Assembly (NCBI GenBank): GCA_021824145.1
Contig: JAKALM010000010.1
Coordinates: 52,940-104,012, forward strand
Source of the DNA: Bacteroidota bacterium
GTDB taxonomy: Bacteria > Bacteroidota > Ignavibacteria > Ignavibacteriales > Ignavibacteriaceae
DNA: 51,073 bases
Direction of reading: 5' to 3'
Both the position numbers and the translations under genes were made by a program. Of the stretch, positions 6,881 to 16,260 are shown in pieces. Positions within the stretch are counted from its first letter, which is position 1, and each line of letters begins with the position of its first letter. The notes beneath the pieces were generated by a model. It was not told the origin of the DNA, searched no databases, and saw only the letters and a list, made by a program, of their open reading frames with translations.

Positions 6881-8293
6881 TTACTTGTAATCTTCTGCTT
6901 TAATATTGTACTTTTTCATCATTCGCTGGAAATTTTGGCGAGTCATACCTGAAGACTTTGCCGCTGCGGTAACATTTCCGTGAAGTGCTGTAAGCTTGTT
7001 TTCAACAAACTGCTTTTCGAACAAGTTTATAACAAAGTCGCGGGATTGTTTAAATGTATCACCATTAATCGGAAGTACAGGAGTTTTAACCGAAGGATTG
7101 AGACTAAGCATTTTAGCAAGAATATCTTCTGTAATTTCTTCACCTCTTGCAAGCATAACTGCACGTTCAATTATATTCTCAAGCTCTCTAACGTTTCCGG
7201 GAAAAGGATAAGATGAAAGAATATAATTAGCTTGAGAAGAAAATCTTTTCACATTCTTTTTCAAATGCTGATTATATTTTCCTAAAAAGTAATTTGAAAG
7301 AAGAGGAATATCTTCAGAACGCTCTCTTAAAGAAGGAAGATGAATTGAAACAACGTTTAAACGGAAGAATAAATCTTCTCTGAAATTTCCATTCTTAATT
7401 TCCAATTCAAGGTCTCTATTTGTTGCCGCTATAAATCTAGCCTGGACTTTTATAGGCACATCACCACCGACTCTTTCAAATTCCCTTTCCTGAAGAACAC
7501 GCAATAACTTTTGCTGAAGGTTCGGCAGAAGATTGCCGATTTCATCTAGAAAGATTGTTCCATTCTGTGCAAGCTCAAACTTGCCAAGCTTACGCTCTGC
7601 TGCGCCAGTAAAAGCACCTTTTTCATAACCGAATAATTCTGATTCAAGAAGATTATCTGGAACTGCCGAGCAGTTGATTCCAATAAATGGATGTCCGGTT
7701 CCTAAAGTACTTCCGTGGATAGCGCGCGCAACTAATTCTTTTCCAGTACCGCTCTCGCCGGTGATTAATACCGAAACTGTATTTGGAGTTGTGGAAACCA
7801 TTCCGATTAGTTTATAGATTTCCTGCATCTGTGCGCATCTACCGATGATTTCATACCTATCTACAACATCGGCGTTAAAAGGTGAAATGCTCTCAACATT
7901 CTCCGGCGGAGTAGATTTAGCTAAAGCTTTTTTTGTCAGCTCTCTAATTTTGTTTATATCCAGCGGCTTTGTTAAATAATCGAATGCGCCGAACTGCATT
8001 GCTTTAATTGCGTTCTGCATAACACCGTAGCCGGTAATGATGATTGTTGGAGTGTTAATCCCCTGCTCTTTGAATCTGCGTAATACTTCCAAGCCGTCAA
8101 TCTTAGGCAGATTTATATCCATAAAGATTAAGTCAACATTCTCTGTAGATGCGGCTTTCAAACCTTCTTCACCGTCGCTTGCAGTTATATATGAATAACC
8201 ATCTTTCTTTAAAACTTCTTGGAAGGCAAAAACTATATTTGTGTCGTCATCAACAATTAGAATTTTTCCTTTGCTATTATTTATTTCGTTCAA
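6881..8293 (-). CDS. NtrC-family sigma-54-dependent response regulator
   Basis: Bacterial enhancer-binding protein of 470 residues that, when phosphorylated, activates sigma-54 promoters. Receiver domain 8-122: acidic pocket DDD (15-17), phospho-acceptor D59, and the K of LTKP (109). The AAA+ domain (about 145-375) has Walker A GESGTGKE (179-186), the sigma-54 contact loop GAFTGA (226-231), Walker B GTIFLDEIG (245-253) and arginine-finger-region FREDLFFRLNV. The C-terminus has a Fis-type helix-turn-helix (GNVTAAAKSSGMTRQNFQRMMKKYNI). The start is a TTG at 8293, preceded by GAAGGA; no ATG lies nearby. It follows its kinase by 20 bp. I could not identify a -24/-12 promoter by eye, so its targets are unknown. 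Confidence 0.93.
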   Translation of the reverse strand: MNEINNSKGKILIVDDDTNIVFAFQEVLKKDGYSYITASDGEEGLKAASTENVDLIFMDINLPKIDGLEVLRRFKEQGINTPTIIITGYGVMQNAIKAMQFGAFDYLTKPLDINKIRELTKKALAKSTPPENVESISPFNADVVDRYEIIGRCAQMQEIYKLIGMVSTTPNTVSVLITGESGTGKELVARAIHGSTLGTGHPFIGINCSAVPDNLLESELFGYEKGAFTGAAERKLGKFELAQNGTIFLDEIGNLLPNLQQKLLRVLQEREFERVGGDVPIKVQARFIAATNRDLELEIKNGNFREDLFFRLNVVSIHLPSLRERSEDIPLLSNYFLGKYNQHLKKNVKRFSSQANYILSSYPFPGNVRELENIIERAVMLARGEEITEDILAKMLSLNPSVKTPVLPINGDTFKQSRDFVINLFEKQFVENKLTALHGNVTAAAKSSGMTRQNFQRMMKKYNIKAEDYK

Positions 8294-8313
8294 TGTAATC
8301 CTTCAGATTTATT

Positions 8314-10827
8314 TTAAAGACGTTTAGGGAAAATATAGCTTTCATTATTCAGAGGAAGGAAAATGCTGAAAGTAGTGCCGCTTCCTTTTTTACTTTCTAC
8401 GGTTACAATTCCGCGGTGCGCGTTGATTGTTCTTTTAACCATCGGCAAGCCTAAGCCTGTACCATTCGTCTTAGTAGTAAAGAACGGATCAAAAATCTTT
8501 TCAATATTATTAGATTCTATTCCTGTACCGGTATCGGTAATTTGAAGGAGGATGCATTCAGTACCTTTTGCTAAATTTATTTCGTATTTGCTGCGGTCTT
8601 CATCATCTATATTGGTATATCCGGCGGCTTCTTCCAATTTATAATCATGCAGAGCTTTTTTAAGTATTACTTTCTTAACCGAAATATAAATTTCATTGTT
8701 GCCGTTTGTATGCTGGGAACTTTCAAGTGAACTATTTTTTTCATCAATTGATTGAACTGCATTAAGTAAAACGTTAATAACTGCTTCTTTAAGATGAGAT
8801 ACATCTAAGAGCAATGATGGTGTCGGCTCAATTTCTTTTCTAACAGATATCCTAGATTTTTTAAATCGCAGTTGGACAAAAGAAAGACTATCAGTTAATA
8901 TGATATCAATTCTTTCAGATTGAAAATTCATCGGCAAAGGATAAGCATAGTTTAGAAGCTTTGTAACAGTTTCTTCCATTTCTCCGGTGGAATTAAGCGC
9001 AACCGTAACTGATTTCTTTTCAGATTTTGAAATGTTATTTGACTCAGCTAAAAGCTGAAGAATCATTTTAATAGAAGTAAGCGAATTGCGGAATTCGTGT
9101 GCAACAAATGCGGCAATTTCTCCGGTTGCGGCAAGCTTTTCAGTTTTTACTAAAACATTTTCAAGCTGTTTTCGTTTTGTTATATCTGTAATAACAGCTA
9201 ATACAGCTATTACTTCCCCGTTATTTTTCATCGGAATTGCTATGTGCTCAATATATTTTTCCTGCTGCTTTTCATCAACCTTTAGATTTATGCAGCTTTC
9301 AATTTTACTTTTTGAAATTGCATCATGGCAAATACATTCAACGCAGAAACCATTATTGCCGAAGATCTTATTGCAGCTTTCACCTTTTACGTCTTCAATA
9401 TTATAACCTGTTATTACATTAAATGCGGCGCTCGCGGTTTGAATTTTTAAGTCTTTATCCAAAAGTAAAAATGCACTTGGAACATTATCCAATATCGCCT
9501 GAAGTTTGGATTTCTCGGCGAAGAGCTCGTTTGTTCTTGAGCTTACCATTTCTTCAAGATGGCTTTTATACTGCTGTATTTCATTTTCATGATCGTAAAG
9601 AGACTTAGCCATCAAATTAAACTGCTCTGCAAGCTTTTCAATTTCATCGCGGGTTTCAACTTCAACACGGTGCTCATAATTTCCTTTTGTAATTGTTTCT
9701 GCGCCTTCTGTAAGCAGAGCGATTGAAGTTGTAAAATGCCTTGTTGCAAGCAGACTTAAAATGAAAGATATCATAAGAAAAGCAATTAGAATACCTGCAA
9801 ATATTAGTTCATATTTATGAACTGGATTCATTATTAAAGATTTTGGTATTGCTACTAATAAGTAAAGCGGCAAAGCAAGATTATGTTCAAAGCTAGTGTG
9901 ATATATTGATGAATAGCCATAGAATAAAGGCTCATGTGAAATTATATCATCGCTGCCATTTGTAATTACTGAATTTTGGTTTGAAAGAATTTGGTTTGCG
10001 ATATTTTCTGGATAATCATGTTGAAGATTAAATATATCTTTGCCCGCAAGAAGCTTATTCCAGCTTTTCTTTTTTTGCGAGTGGTAGAGATAATGCCCAT
10101 CGCCACCGACAAGAATTACCTTCTCATCTTGATTTAAACTTCTATAATTTTGAAGCGTTCTAAAAAGATTTTTAACAAAAACATCTGCTATAAGAATTCC
10201 AATTCTTTTGCCGTTTGAAAACAGCGGCATTGCAAAGCTGATGACTGGAACTGTTCGATTATTTGAGTCAAGCAATTCTGCCGGAGCTAATGCAATTTGA
10301 TTTTCGGTAAGGTTCTTAATTAGAAGCAAATAATAAACCTGCGGACTGTGCCTTAATTCAGCAGCAGGAACAATGTTGTATTTTCTTGCTGCTTCCAGCT
10401 GATCGTTAGTTTCTACGCGAGATATTTCATTTCCTTCATTATCAACTATCCTAAGCTGGAAATAGATTTTTCTTATTGATGCGAAAGACAAAAGTTCTTT
10501 ATCCAATAGATTTATATCATTACCATCTGAGGAATAAGACTCCTTAACCATTGCAGCTTGGATTTGTTTATCAAGATAAATATTCCTAATTAACATCATA
10601 TCGCGTTCAATACTTGAGATTAAGTTGGCGGTGTTTTCTTGAATCAAAGAAAGATCATGATCTAAGTTTTGGATAGCGGTAGCTTTCATAGATCTAGTAT
10701 TAGAGATTATTCCATAAATTCCGATAAGAATTATTGGAAGAATAGACAAACCGACAAAAGCAATTATCAGCTTATTTCGGATTGAAAGCCACGGGAATAA
10801 ATTATTTAACTTGAACTTTAAATGCAT
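8314..10827 (-). CDS. Membrane sensor histidine kinase (dCache-HAMP-PAS)
   Basis: Cognate kinase of the sigma-54 regulator downstream. From the ATG at 10827 (837 residues): TM1 about 19-40; an extracytoplasmic sensor of about 290 residues, double-Cache-like, with LRIVDNEGNEISRV and VGGDGHYLYHS; TM2 about 340-360; HAMP 363-412; a coiled coil; PAS about 440-550; HisKA with AAFVAHEFRNSLTS (phospho-His 577); HATPase with NVLLNAVQSI (N box), DTGTGIE (G1) and GTGLGLPMVKR (G2). The PAS has a cysteine cluster C-x9-C-x2-C-x-C (GESCNKIF...FCVECIC), a pattern seen in some redox- or metal-associated PAS domains. A longer frame reaches TTG 10896, but the ATG places TM1 at a normal distance. The layout resembles AtoS/ZraS types. 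The ligand is unknown. Confidence 0.92.
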   Translation of the reverse strand: MHLKFKLNNLFPWLSIRNKLIIAFVGLSILPIILIGIYGIISNTRSMKATAIQNLDHDLSLIQENTANLISSIERDMMLIRNIYLDKQIQAAMVKESYSSDGNDINLLDKELLSFASIRKIYFQLRIVDNEGNEISRVETNDQLEAARKYNIVPAAELRHSPQVYYLLLIKNLTENQIALAPAELLDSNNRTVPVISFAMPLFSNGKRIGILIADVFVKNLFRTLQNYRSLNQDEKVILVGGDGHYLYHSQKKKSWNKLLAGKDIFNLQHDYPENIANQILSNQNSVITNGSDDIISHEPLFYGYSSIYHTSFEHNLALPLYLLVAIPKSLIMNPVHKYELIFAGILIAFLMISFILSLLATRHFTTSIALLTEGAETITKGNYEHRVEVETRDEIEKLAEQFNLMAKSLYDHENEIQQYKSHLEEMVSSRTNELFAEKSKLQAILDNVPSAFLLLDKDLKIQTASAAFNVITGYNIEDVKGESCNKIFGNNGFCVECICHDAISKSKIESCINLKVDEKQQEKYIEHIAIPMKNNGEVIAVLAVITDITKRKQLENVLVKTEKLAATGEIAAFVAHEFRNSLTSIKMILQLLAESNNISKSEKKSVTVALNSTGEMEETVTKLLNYAYPLPMNFQSERIDIILTDSLSFVQLRFKKSRISVRKEIEPTPSLLLDVSHLKEAVINVLLNAVQSIDEKNSSLESSQHTNGNNEIYISVKKVILKKALHDYKLEEAAGYTNIDDEDRSKYEINLAKGTECILLQITDTGTGIESNNIEKIFDPFFTTKTNGTGLGLPMVKRTINAHRGIVTVESKKGSGTTFSIFLPLNNESYIFPKRL

Positions 10828-11276
10828 AATTAAGAAATCTAGAACATGTTTACTAATTTTTGGCGGAAATCTATGGATGAGAGAAATAAGTTGCAAATTA
10901 AAACCAGTGTAGTTCTTATTACAGTGAAATTATTTATAAAATATTTAAATGACGTAAAACTTTGTCATTTTGACTTAAAGAAAATTTCATGCTATTCATA
11001 GGCTTGTTAGAGGCGAGTTACAGGCTTGTTAGAAGTCATGCAGAAACGTGTGTAATCAAAACTAAGATTGTCAAAATGGCTGAGTAAGAGATTAAGTTTA
11101 AGTTAAAGTTTAAGTGTAAGTTAAAGTTTAATTGTAAGTTCAGGATTAAGAGGAAGAGTAATATTTGGGATAGATTATAAAATAGATAAGGATAAAACAA
11201 TTTAAAATAATATTCGATTTTAAGAAGTGTTTTATTTATATTTTATCAAAGTAAAAATTAGAAAAGGGAGCGAGAC
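10828..11276. other. Intergenic region with low-complexity AAGTTT repeats
   Basis: It lies between divergent genes, so both promoters should be here. AGGCTTGTTAGA occurs twice (about 11000 and 11023). TCATTTTGAC near 10965 and GTCAAAATGG near 11069 form a loose inverted pair about 100 bp apart. Positions 11090-11155 are a degenerate hexanucleotide tract of AAGTTT/AAGTTA units, similar to one at 27298-27380. Confidence 0.5.
11090..11155. repeat. Degenerate hexanucleotide tract (AAGTTT-like)
   Basis: Repeated units such as ATTAAG, TTTAAG, TTAAAG and TGTAAG follow each other for about 65 bp. The same composition and strand orientation recur at 27298-27380; both tracts lie upstream of a rightward gene. 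Confidence 0.65.
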
Positions 11277-11963
11277 ATGGAAAAATTCTACATGGGAAAT
11301 CTTAATAGTTCTGGGTCTAAAGGGAAAGTTCTTGTATATCATTCTGACAAAGGAAAAGTTCTTACAGCAGAAAAACCGGTTAAAGAGAAAAAAGAAACAA
11401 CAAAAAGCAGCAAAGGCCGGTCGGATACTTCAATTACGTTTGCCAAATATGTTAATTCTATTCCGGAGATATCAAATATTTGGAATAACGCAAAAGTAAA
11501 AGGTACTTCTCCATTCAATAAACTTGTTAAAAACAATTTAAAGTTTATTGATTATAATTTACTTACTGTTTACAACATCATTACACCAAATATTTCAGAA
11601 TTAAATGATATTAAGCTGCAGGCGTCTGAAATTGTACTTAACAGTAAAGCACTTAATTTGAATTTCAAAATTCAAGCAAGCAAGTTTATTCCGGAAGATG
11701 GAATTTTAATTGCAGTATTGGCTTTTCAAAATCCTAAAAGAAACAATGAAGAACAGTTAGTAATAAGCCATATTGCAAAACAAATTTCTTCGATTGTGAG
11801 TGAAGCACCGTTAAATCTTGAACTTCAGATGAGTGATATACAAAAACAGCTAAGGGATAAATATCAAAATTGCATTGTATACCTTGCAATGATATTTAAC
11901 GGCCCTAATTTAATTTGCGATGAATATTCAGCAACACTTGCAAAATCATTTACGGGATTATAA
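11277..11963 (+). CDS. Hypothetical protein, 228 aa
   Basis: The ATG is preceded by GGGAG, giving a well-supported start. The N-terminal 45 residues are basic and low-complexity (KGKVLVYHSDKGKVLTAEKP, then Lys-rich), without a signal peptide. The rest is a mixed alpha/beta domain with ITFAKYVNSIPEISNIWNNA and SPFNKLVKNNLKFIDYN, then a beta-rich half ending SATLAKSFTGL. The phrase order (Ile-Pro-Glu...Trp...Ser-x-Phe-Asn-Lys-Leu) recalls hypothetical proteins of the Bacteroidetes/Ignavibacteria side, but I do not recognise a named family and assign no function. The gene ends only 8 bp from the convergent cysteine-less protease-like gene. Confidence 0.75.
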   Translation: MEKFYMGNLNSSGSKGKVLVYHSDKGKVLTAEKPVKEKKETTKSSKGRSDTSITFAKYVNSIPEISNIWNNAKVKGTSPFNKLVKNNLKFIDYNLLTVYNIITPNISELNDIKLQASEIVLNSKALNLNFKIQASKFIPEDGILIAVLAFQNPKRNNEEQLVISHIAKQISSIVSEAPLNLELQMSDIQKQLRDKYQNCIVYLAMIFNGPNLICDEYSATLAKSFTGL

Positions 11964-11971
11964 GAAGCAAA

Positions 11972-12607
11972 TTACTTTTTCTGTTTTACACTGATAATGC
12001 AATAATGAGAAATCCGCTGAGGCAGGCTTTTAATATCCCAAATGATATATTCGTCGTTTTCATCATTTAGGCAGGATGGCAAAGTACTTCTAATCATTAA
12101 TTGATTAGGAACAGGGCCATAATATCCGGGAATAAATCCAACAGCCGTACATATGAAAGGCAGAAGTGCGTTAAGGCTGTCATTTGAAAATAATATAACC
12201 GGCCTCATACTTTTTAATTCATCATATAAAAATTTCGGTGTGGGAGATTCATCTACTAATTTTGCAGTAATTAAATATTTTTTTCTTTTATATTTAATTA
12301 TCCAGTTATTAAGCCGATTTACAATTTTAGAAAAATTCATTTGGAAGTTAGGAAGGCTATCATAAGGGTCATAAATATGAAATGATCTTTTTATAATATC
12401 TTCCTGCGATATTTTTACGTTGTAATTATTTAAAACAAACTGCACACTTGCCGCCCATATCCAATTAATATTTTTTTGTTCAGCATAAACTTGATTTACC
12501 TTACCCTTCTCTATTCCTGTATAAACAAGCTGTGCATTTGAAATTGCTTGAAATAAAAATATTTGTATAGCAATTATTAGAATATATGATTTAAGATTTA
12601 ATATCAT
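11972..12607 (-). CDS. Secreted papain-like (C39-like) protein lacking catalytic Cys
   Basis: An export signal spans residues 1-25 (cleavage likely after SNA). The segment QKNINWIWAASVQFVLNNYN (44-63) then matches the active-site helix of papain-like/C39-like peptidases, which normally reads NWCWAASVQMVLNYYG. Here the nucleophile position holds Ile50, codon ATA, two base changes from a Cys codon. KISQEDIIKRSF follows as in the family. Further on, RPVILFSNDSLNALLPFICTAVGF occupies the place where active enzymes have RPV...GHAVVLTGV, so the catalytic His is also absent or moved. The fold looks kept while catalysis is lost, suggesting a binding pseudoenzyme. The gene is intact. It is convergent with 11277-11963 and followed upstream by a MITE-like repeat. 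Confidence 0.75.
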   Translation of the reverse strand: MILNLKSYILIIAIQIFLFQAISNAQLVYTGIEKGKVNQVYAEQKNINWIWAASVQFVLNNYNVKISQEDIIKRSFHIYDPYDSLPNFQMNFSKIVNRLNNWIIKYKRKKYLITAKLVDESPTPKFLYDELKSMRPVILFSNDSLNALLPFICTAVGFIPGYYGPVPNQLMIRSTLPSCLNDENDEYIIWDIKSLPQRISHYCIISVKQKK

Positions 12608-13323
12608 TACTTGCCTTAAAATTTATAATGAACGAATTACATTAATATTAAATATGAAAGCTTAAGTGTAAAAGCAACTCAAATGAAATTATTTTTTCAC
12701 CTAGTTTATATATATGTAAGCAGTTGTGTGAATTAGATTGTAAGCCGTTGAAACGGCTCTGATAAAGTACGTTTTTCATATGGGCAGTCCAAAAAGTAAT
12801 TTTGCCATCACGAGAGAAGCGAAGTGATCTGATTTTTGAATTAAAAACAAAAGATTGCTTCGTCGTTTCACTCCTCGCAATGACTTCTACTCTACTTTTT
12901 GGACAGCCCCTTAATAAAATCACTCTTTTATTTAGTAACTGTTTCAACAGTTTTCTATGATTAATTTTTAATTCACACAACAGGTTTATGTACTATTTTT
13001 TAACATAATCAAAGCGATGCATAACATACAAAATAATTTTTATATTAAAGCAAAGAAGAATAAAAAATTCAAAGTGTACATTCTCGTCATCACACAAAGT
13101 AACAACACAATATTTTTTATTGAAATTATATATTACAATTTATAATATGCTAGCGAGATTTAAGAAATTAGGCTCATTCCTTTGAAGCGGATACTTGCGA
13201 TCAAACTATTTTCATTTAAATGAATTTTATTTTGAACTTAATGATATCAAGGAAAAAGTAAATTAATACAGTAATTATAATTTGAAAGTTAAAGTTATTT
13301 CAAAGTTAAATAATAGGATTAAC
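12608..13323. other. Intergenic region carrying repeat copy A
   Basis: Apart from the palindromic element at 12723-12981 it is AT-rich sequence with no gene seen. A 110-codon frame on the minus strand at 12648-12980 is only the translation of the repeat, which occurs elsewhere too. AGGA at about 13313 is the likely ribosome binding site of the next gene. Confidence 0.6.
12723..12981. repeat. Palindromic MITE-like element, copy A (full length)
   Basis: Terminal inverted repeats are GTTGTGTGAATTA (12723-12735) and its complement (12969-12981). Inside each end is a small hairpin: CCGTTGAAACGG (left) and ACTGTTTCAACAGT (right). The core is bounded by GGGCAGTCCAAAAAGTA and its complement-like CTTTTTGGACAGCCCC, and contains CATCACGAGAGAAGCGAAGTG facing GTTTCACTCCTCGCAATGAC. 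No coding capacity for a transposase. About 259 bp; the same family is at 16456, 20510, 22330 and, with a different core, 46953. Confidence 0.85.
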
Positions 13324-16260
13324 ATGAATAAAAAAATTTTAATATTCTCTACAATTGCCTTAATAGCAAGCTTTTCGTATTTCAGATTTCATAATAAACA
13401 GCAAAATAAAATTATAAAAAAAGATTTATTAGAACCCACACAAGGAGTATATGACGACCCTTATGCTGCTTATGAATTCAGATTTAACATGATTGCCGGC
13501 AAGAAAAAATATATAGATCCGCTTGCAAGATTTAGAGCAATTGAATACTCGAAAAAATTTCTTCAGAAAAAAGACCCAAATAACTTGACAACAATTTCGA
13601 CTTGGAATTCTATTGGTCCTGGCAACATTGGCGGAAGAATAAGATCAGTATTAGTGCGTCCTTCAAACTCAAATACAATAATAATCGGAGCAGTTGCAGG
13701 AGGTGTTTGGAAAACGACAAACGGTGGAACTTCATGGACGCCTGAGATGGATAATTACAATCCAATTGCAATCAGCACAATGGCAAACAACGGCGATACA
13801 GTTTATGCAGGCACAGGAGAAGCATGGGGAAATGTTGATGCTGTATACGGCGGAGGAATTTATAAATCTACTGATTTCGGAACTACCTGGACATTACTGC
13901 CAAGCACAACAGGCTCAAATATTTCAAGCTTTCGAAATGTTTTAAAAATTGCCATAGATCCTTCTAACAATATTTATGCAGTAACAAAAGAATACAACTA
14001 TAAAGACGGAGCAGGCACATACGGACTTAGCGGTGGGCTTTATAAATCCAGTGACGGAGGCGCTACATGGGTAAGTATAAATTCTACTTCATTTTCTACA
14101 AATTATTTTAATCCTTGTGATGTAATTCCGGTTACATCATCGACAATACTTTTTGCAACAGAAAATTACAGCACTACTCCAGGCGGAATTTATAGGACAA
14201 CAGACAGCGGAACAACATGGAATCAAATTACAAATGGATTGCCAAGTTCCGGTTATAATAGAATTGCAATGACACAAGACCCTAACAATGCTAATAATAT
14301 TTTTGCGGTATTTCAATCGACAGATGCTTCATCATCTGGAGATGCAGGATTAAAAGGAATTTATAAAAGCACAGACGCAGGAGCTACGTGGTCAGCATTA
14401 ACAAAACCTTCAAAAATTACATCTACCGGAGGGCTTTCATATTTAGGATCTCAAGGTTGGTATGGAAATGTTATTGCTGTTGATCCAAATAATTCAAATA
14501 ATATATACGTCGGTGGAGTTGATGATATGAAATCAACAAACGGCGGTTCATCATGGTATCAGTTGACATATTGGAATTCCTATTATGGAAATCCGGTTGT
14601 TCATGCAGATCATCATGCATTCACATTTATAAAGGGAACTGCTAATACAGTATTTGACTGCAATGACGGTGGAATATATAAAACAACCAACGGTGGAACA
14701 AGCTGGACAAGCTTAAATAACGGCTTAGATATAACTCAATTTTATGGAGGTGCGGTTTATCCAAGCGGAAATATTTTTTACGGTGGAGCTCAAGACAACG
14801 GCCATTTACTTTATTCTACCGGAACATCATGGAATATGGTTGTAGGCGGAGATGGAGGCTATGCTGCAATTGACCAATCAAATTCGAATATAGCATACGA
14901 AGAATATACAAACCTTCAGATGAGTAAAACTACAGACGGCGGATCAATATGGTTTACCAGCACAACAGGATTGACAGATGCAGGCAATAGCAGCGCCAGC
15001 TTATTCATTGCTCCTTTTTCTTTGGATCCGGAAAATTCTTCTATTCTGATAGCCGGTTCAAATAGAATTTGGGTAACATTTAATAAAGCATCAACATGGA
15101 CAGACTCGAGCACAGTACTTTCAACATCAAACAAAGTTAGTGCAGTTACAATTGTAAACACAACTTCACCATACTTAGGATTTGCAGGAACTACAGACGG
15201 TAAAATATTTAAATGCACAAACATAACGGGCAGCCCATCAAGTGAAACATGGACGGATATTACTCCAACTGGAAATAATGGAGCTTATGTAAGAAGAATA
15301 GTTGTTGACCTATCAAATAAGCAGCACATATATGCATGCTATTCAGGCTACAACAATGACGGAGTTACACCTTCGCGTCATATTTATTATTCATCGGATC
15401 AAGGCACAACCTGGACAGATGATTCAGGAGACCTTCCGGATGTTCCGGTACACTCGCTTGTAATTGATTCACAAAATTCTCAGGTTCTATATATCGGGAC
15501 TGAAACCGGAGTTTATCAATCAACCAATGGCGGCACGAATTGGGTTCACACAGGAACCGGAATGGCTTCTTACGTACCGGTTGATGAGCTAGTAAGACAG
15601 ACAGGAACGAATATGCTATTTGCATTTACGCACGGAAGAAGCGCTTTTGAAACTGCGACACCACTTCCAGTAGAACTTAGCACATTCACTTATTCTGTTA
15701 ATGAAGGAACAGTAGAACTTTTCTGGAAGACAGCAACAGAAGTAAATAATTACGGATTTGAAGTTGAACGAAAAGCAATAACTAATAATCAGACAAACGT
15801 CAATCAAAGTCAATCTGATGATGGATGGTCACAAATCGGATTTGTAAAAGGGAACCAAACAACTACAACTCCAACACAATATTCTTTTGTTGATCCTAAT
15901 CCTACGGGCGGAAATAAATTCTTTTACAGGATTAAGCAAATTGATAATAATGGTACATACAAATATTCCAATCAAATAGAAGTTCAGCTTTCAATATCAA
16001 AATTTGCATTGCAGCAAAACTTCCCTAACCCGTTTAATCCTACGACTACGATTCGATACTCAATTCCTCAGAATTCTTTTGTAAACATAAAAGTATATGA
16101 TATTGCTGGAAAGGAAGTTGCAACCCTTGCAAATGATATGGAGACACAAGGAAATCACAGTATTGAATTTAATGCAAGCAATTTAGCAAGCGGAATATAT
16201 TTTTACAGAATACAGTGCGGTAATTTTTCTGATACTAAGAAACTTATATTATTAAAGTGA
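13324..16260 (+). CDS. T9SS-secreted beta-propeller (sortilin/BNR-like) protein
   Basis: Large cell-surface or secreted protein, 978 residues from ATG 13324, which has AGGA five bases upstream; the longer frame starts at a TTG. An N-terminal hydrophobic segment (KKILIFSTIALIASFSYFRF) is a signal or anchor. The body is built from VPS10/BNR-type propeller blades, with Asp-box motifs such as GGVWKTTNGGTSW, GGIYKSTDFGTTW, GGLYKSSDGGATW, GGIYRTTDSGTTW and GIYKSTDAGATW at roughly 50-70-residue steps. Near residue 780 comes LPVELSTFTYSVNEGTVELF, a linker domain common before sorting domains in this phylum. The last 85 residues are a type A T9SS sorting domain (FALQQNFPNPFNPTTTIRYS, ending KKLILLK). 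Such proteins often bind glycans or act as hydrolases, but no catalytic residues are evident. Confidence 0.9.
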   Translation: MNKKILIFSTIALIASFSYFRFHNKQQNKIIKKDLLEPTQGVYDDPYAAYEFRFNMIAGKKKYIDPLARFRAIEYSKKFLQKKDPNNLTTISTWNSIGPGNIGGRIRSVLVRPSNSNTIIIGAVAGGVWKTTNGGTSWTPEMDNYNPIAISTMANNGDTVYAGTGEAWGNVDAVYGGGIYKSTDFGTTWTLLPSTTGSNISSFRNVLKIAIDPSNNIYAVTKEYNYKDGAGTYGLSGGLYKSSDGGATWVSINSTSFSTNYFNPCDVIPVTSSTILFATENYSTTPGGIYRTTDSGTTWNQITNGLPSSGYNRIAMTQDPNNANNIFAVFQSTDASSSGDAGLKGIYKSTDAGATWSALTKPSKITSTGGLSYLGSQGWYGNVIAVDPNNSNNIYVGGVDDMKSTNGGSSWYQLTYWNSYYGNPVVHADHHAFTFIKGTANTVFDCNDGGIYKTTNGGTSWTSLNNGLDITQFYGGAVYPSGNIFYGGAQDNGHLLYSTGTSWNMVVGGDGGYAAIDQSNSNIAYEEYTNLQMSKTTDGGSIWFTSTTGLTDAGNSSASLFIAPFSLDPENSSILIAGSNRIWVTFNKASTWTDSSTVLSTSNKVSAVTIVNTTSPYLGFAGTTDGKIFKCTNITGSPSSETWTDITPTGNNGAYVRRIVVDLSNKQHIYACYSGYNNDGVTPSRHIYYSSDQGTTWTDDSGDLPDVPVHSLVIDSQNSQVLYIGTETGVYQSTNGGTNWVHTGTGMASYVPVDELVRQTGTNMLFAFTHGRSAFETATPLPVELSTFTYSVNEGTVELFWKTATEVNNYGFEVERKAITNNQTNVNQSQSDDGWSQIGFVKGNQTTTTPTQYSFVDPNPTGGNKFFYRIKQIDNNGTYKYSNQIEVQLSISKFALQQNFPNPFNPTTTIRYSIPQNSFVNIKVYDIAGKEVATLANDMETQGNHSIEFNASNLASGIYFYRIQCGNFSDTKKLILLK

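Noticed and set aside
11227-11499. 90-codon + strand ORF overlapping the 228-aa gene
   Set aside because: It overlaps the better-supported ORF at 11277 in another frame, is Lys-rich without domain signal, and lacks a ribosome binding site.
12648-12980. 110-codon minus-strand ORF
   Set aside because: It is only the translation of repeat copy A; a similar frame appears in copy B (16330-16665), and it has no start signal or protein-like conservation.
13282-13323. Upstream TTG start for the propeller protein
   Set aside because: ATG 13324 has an AGGA at proper spacing and opens directly into the hydrophobic signal segment.
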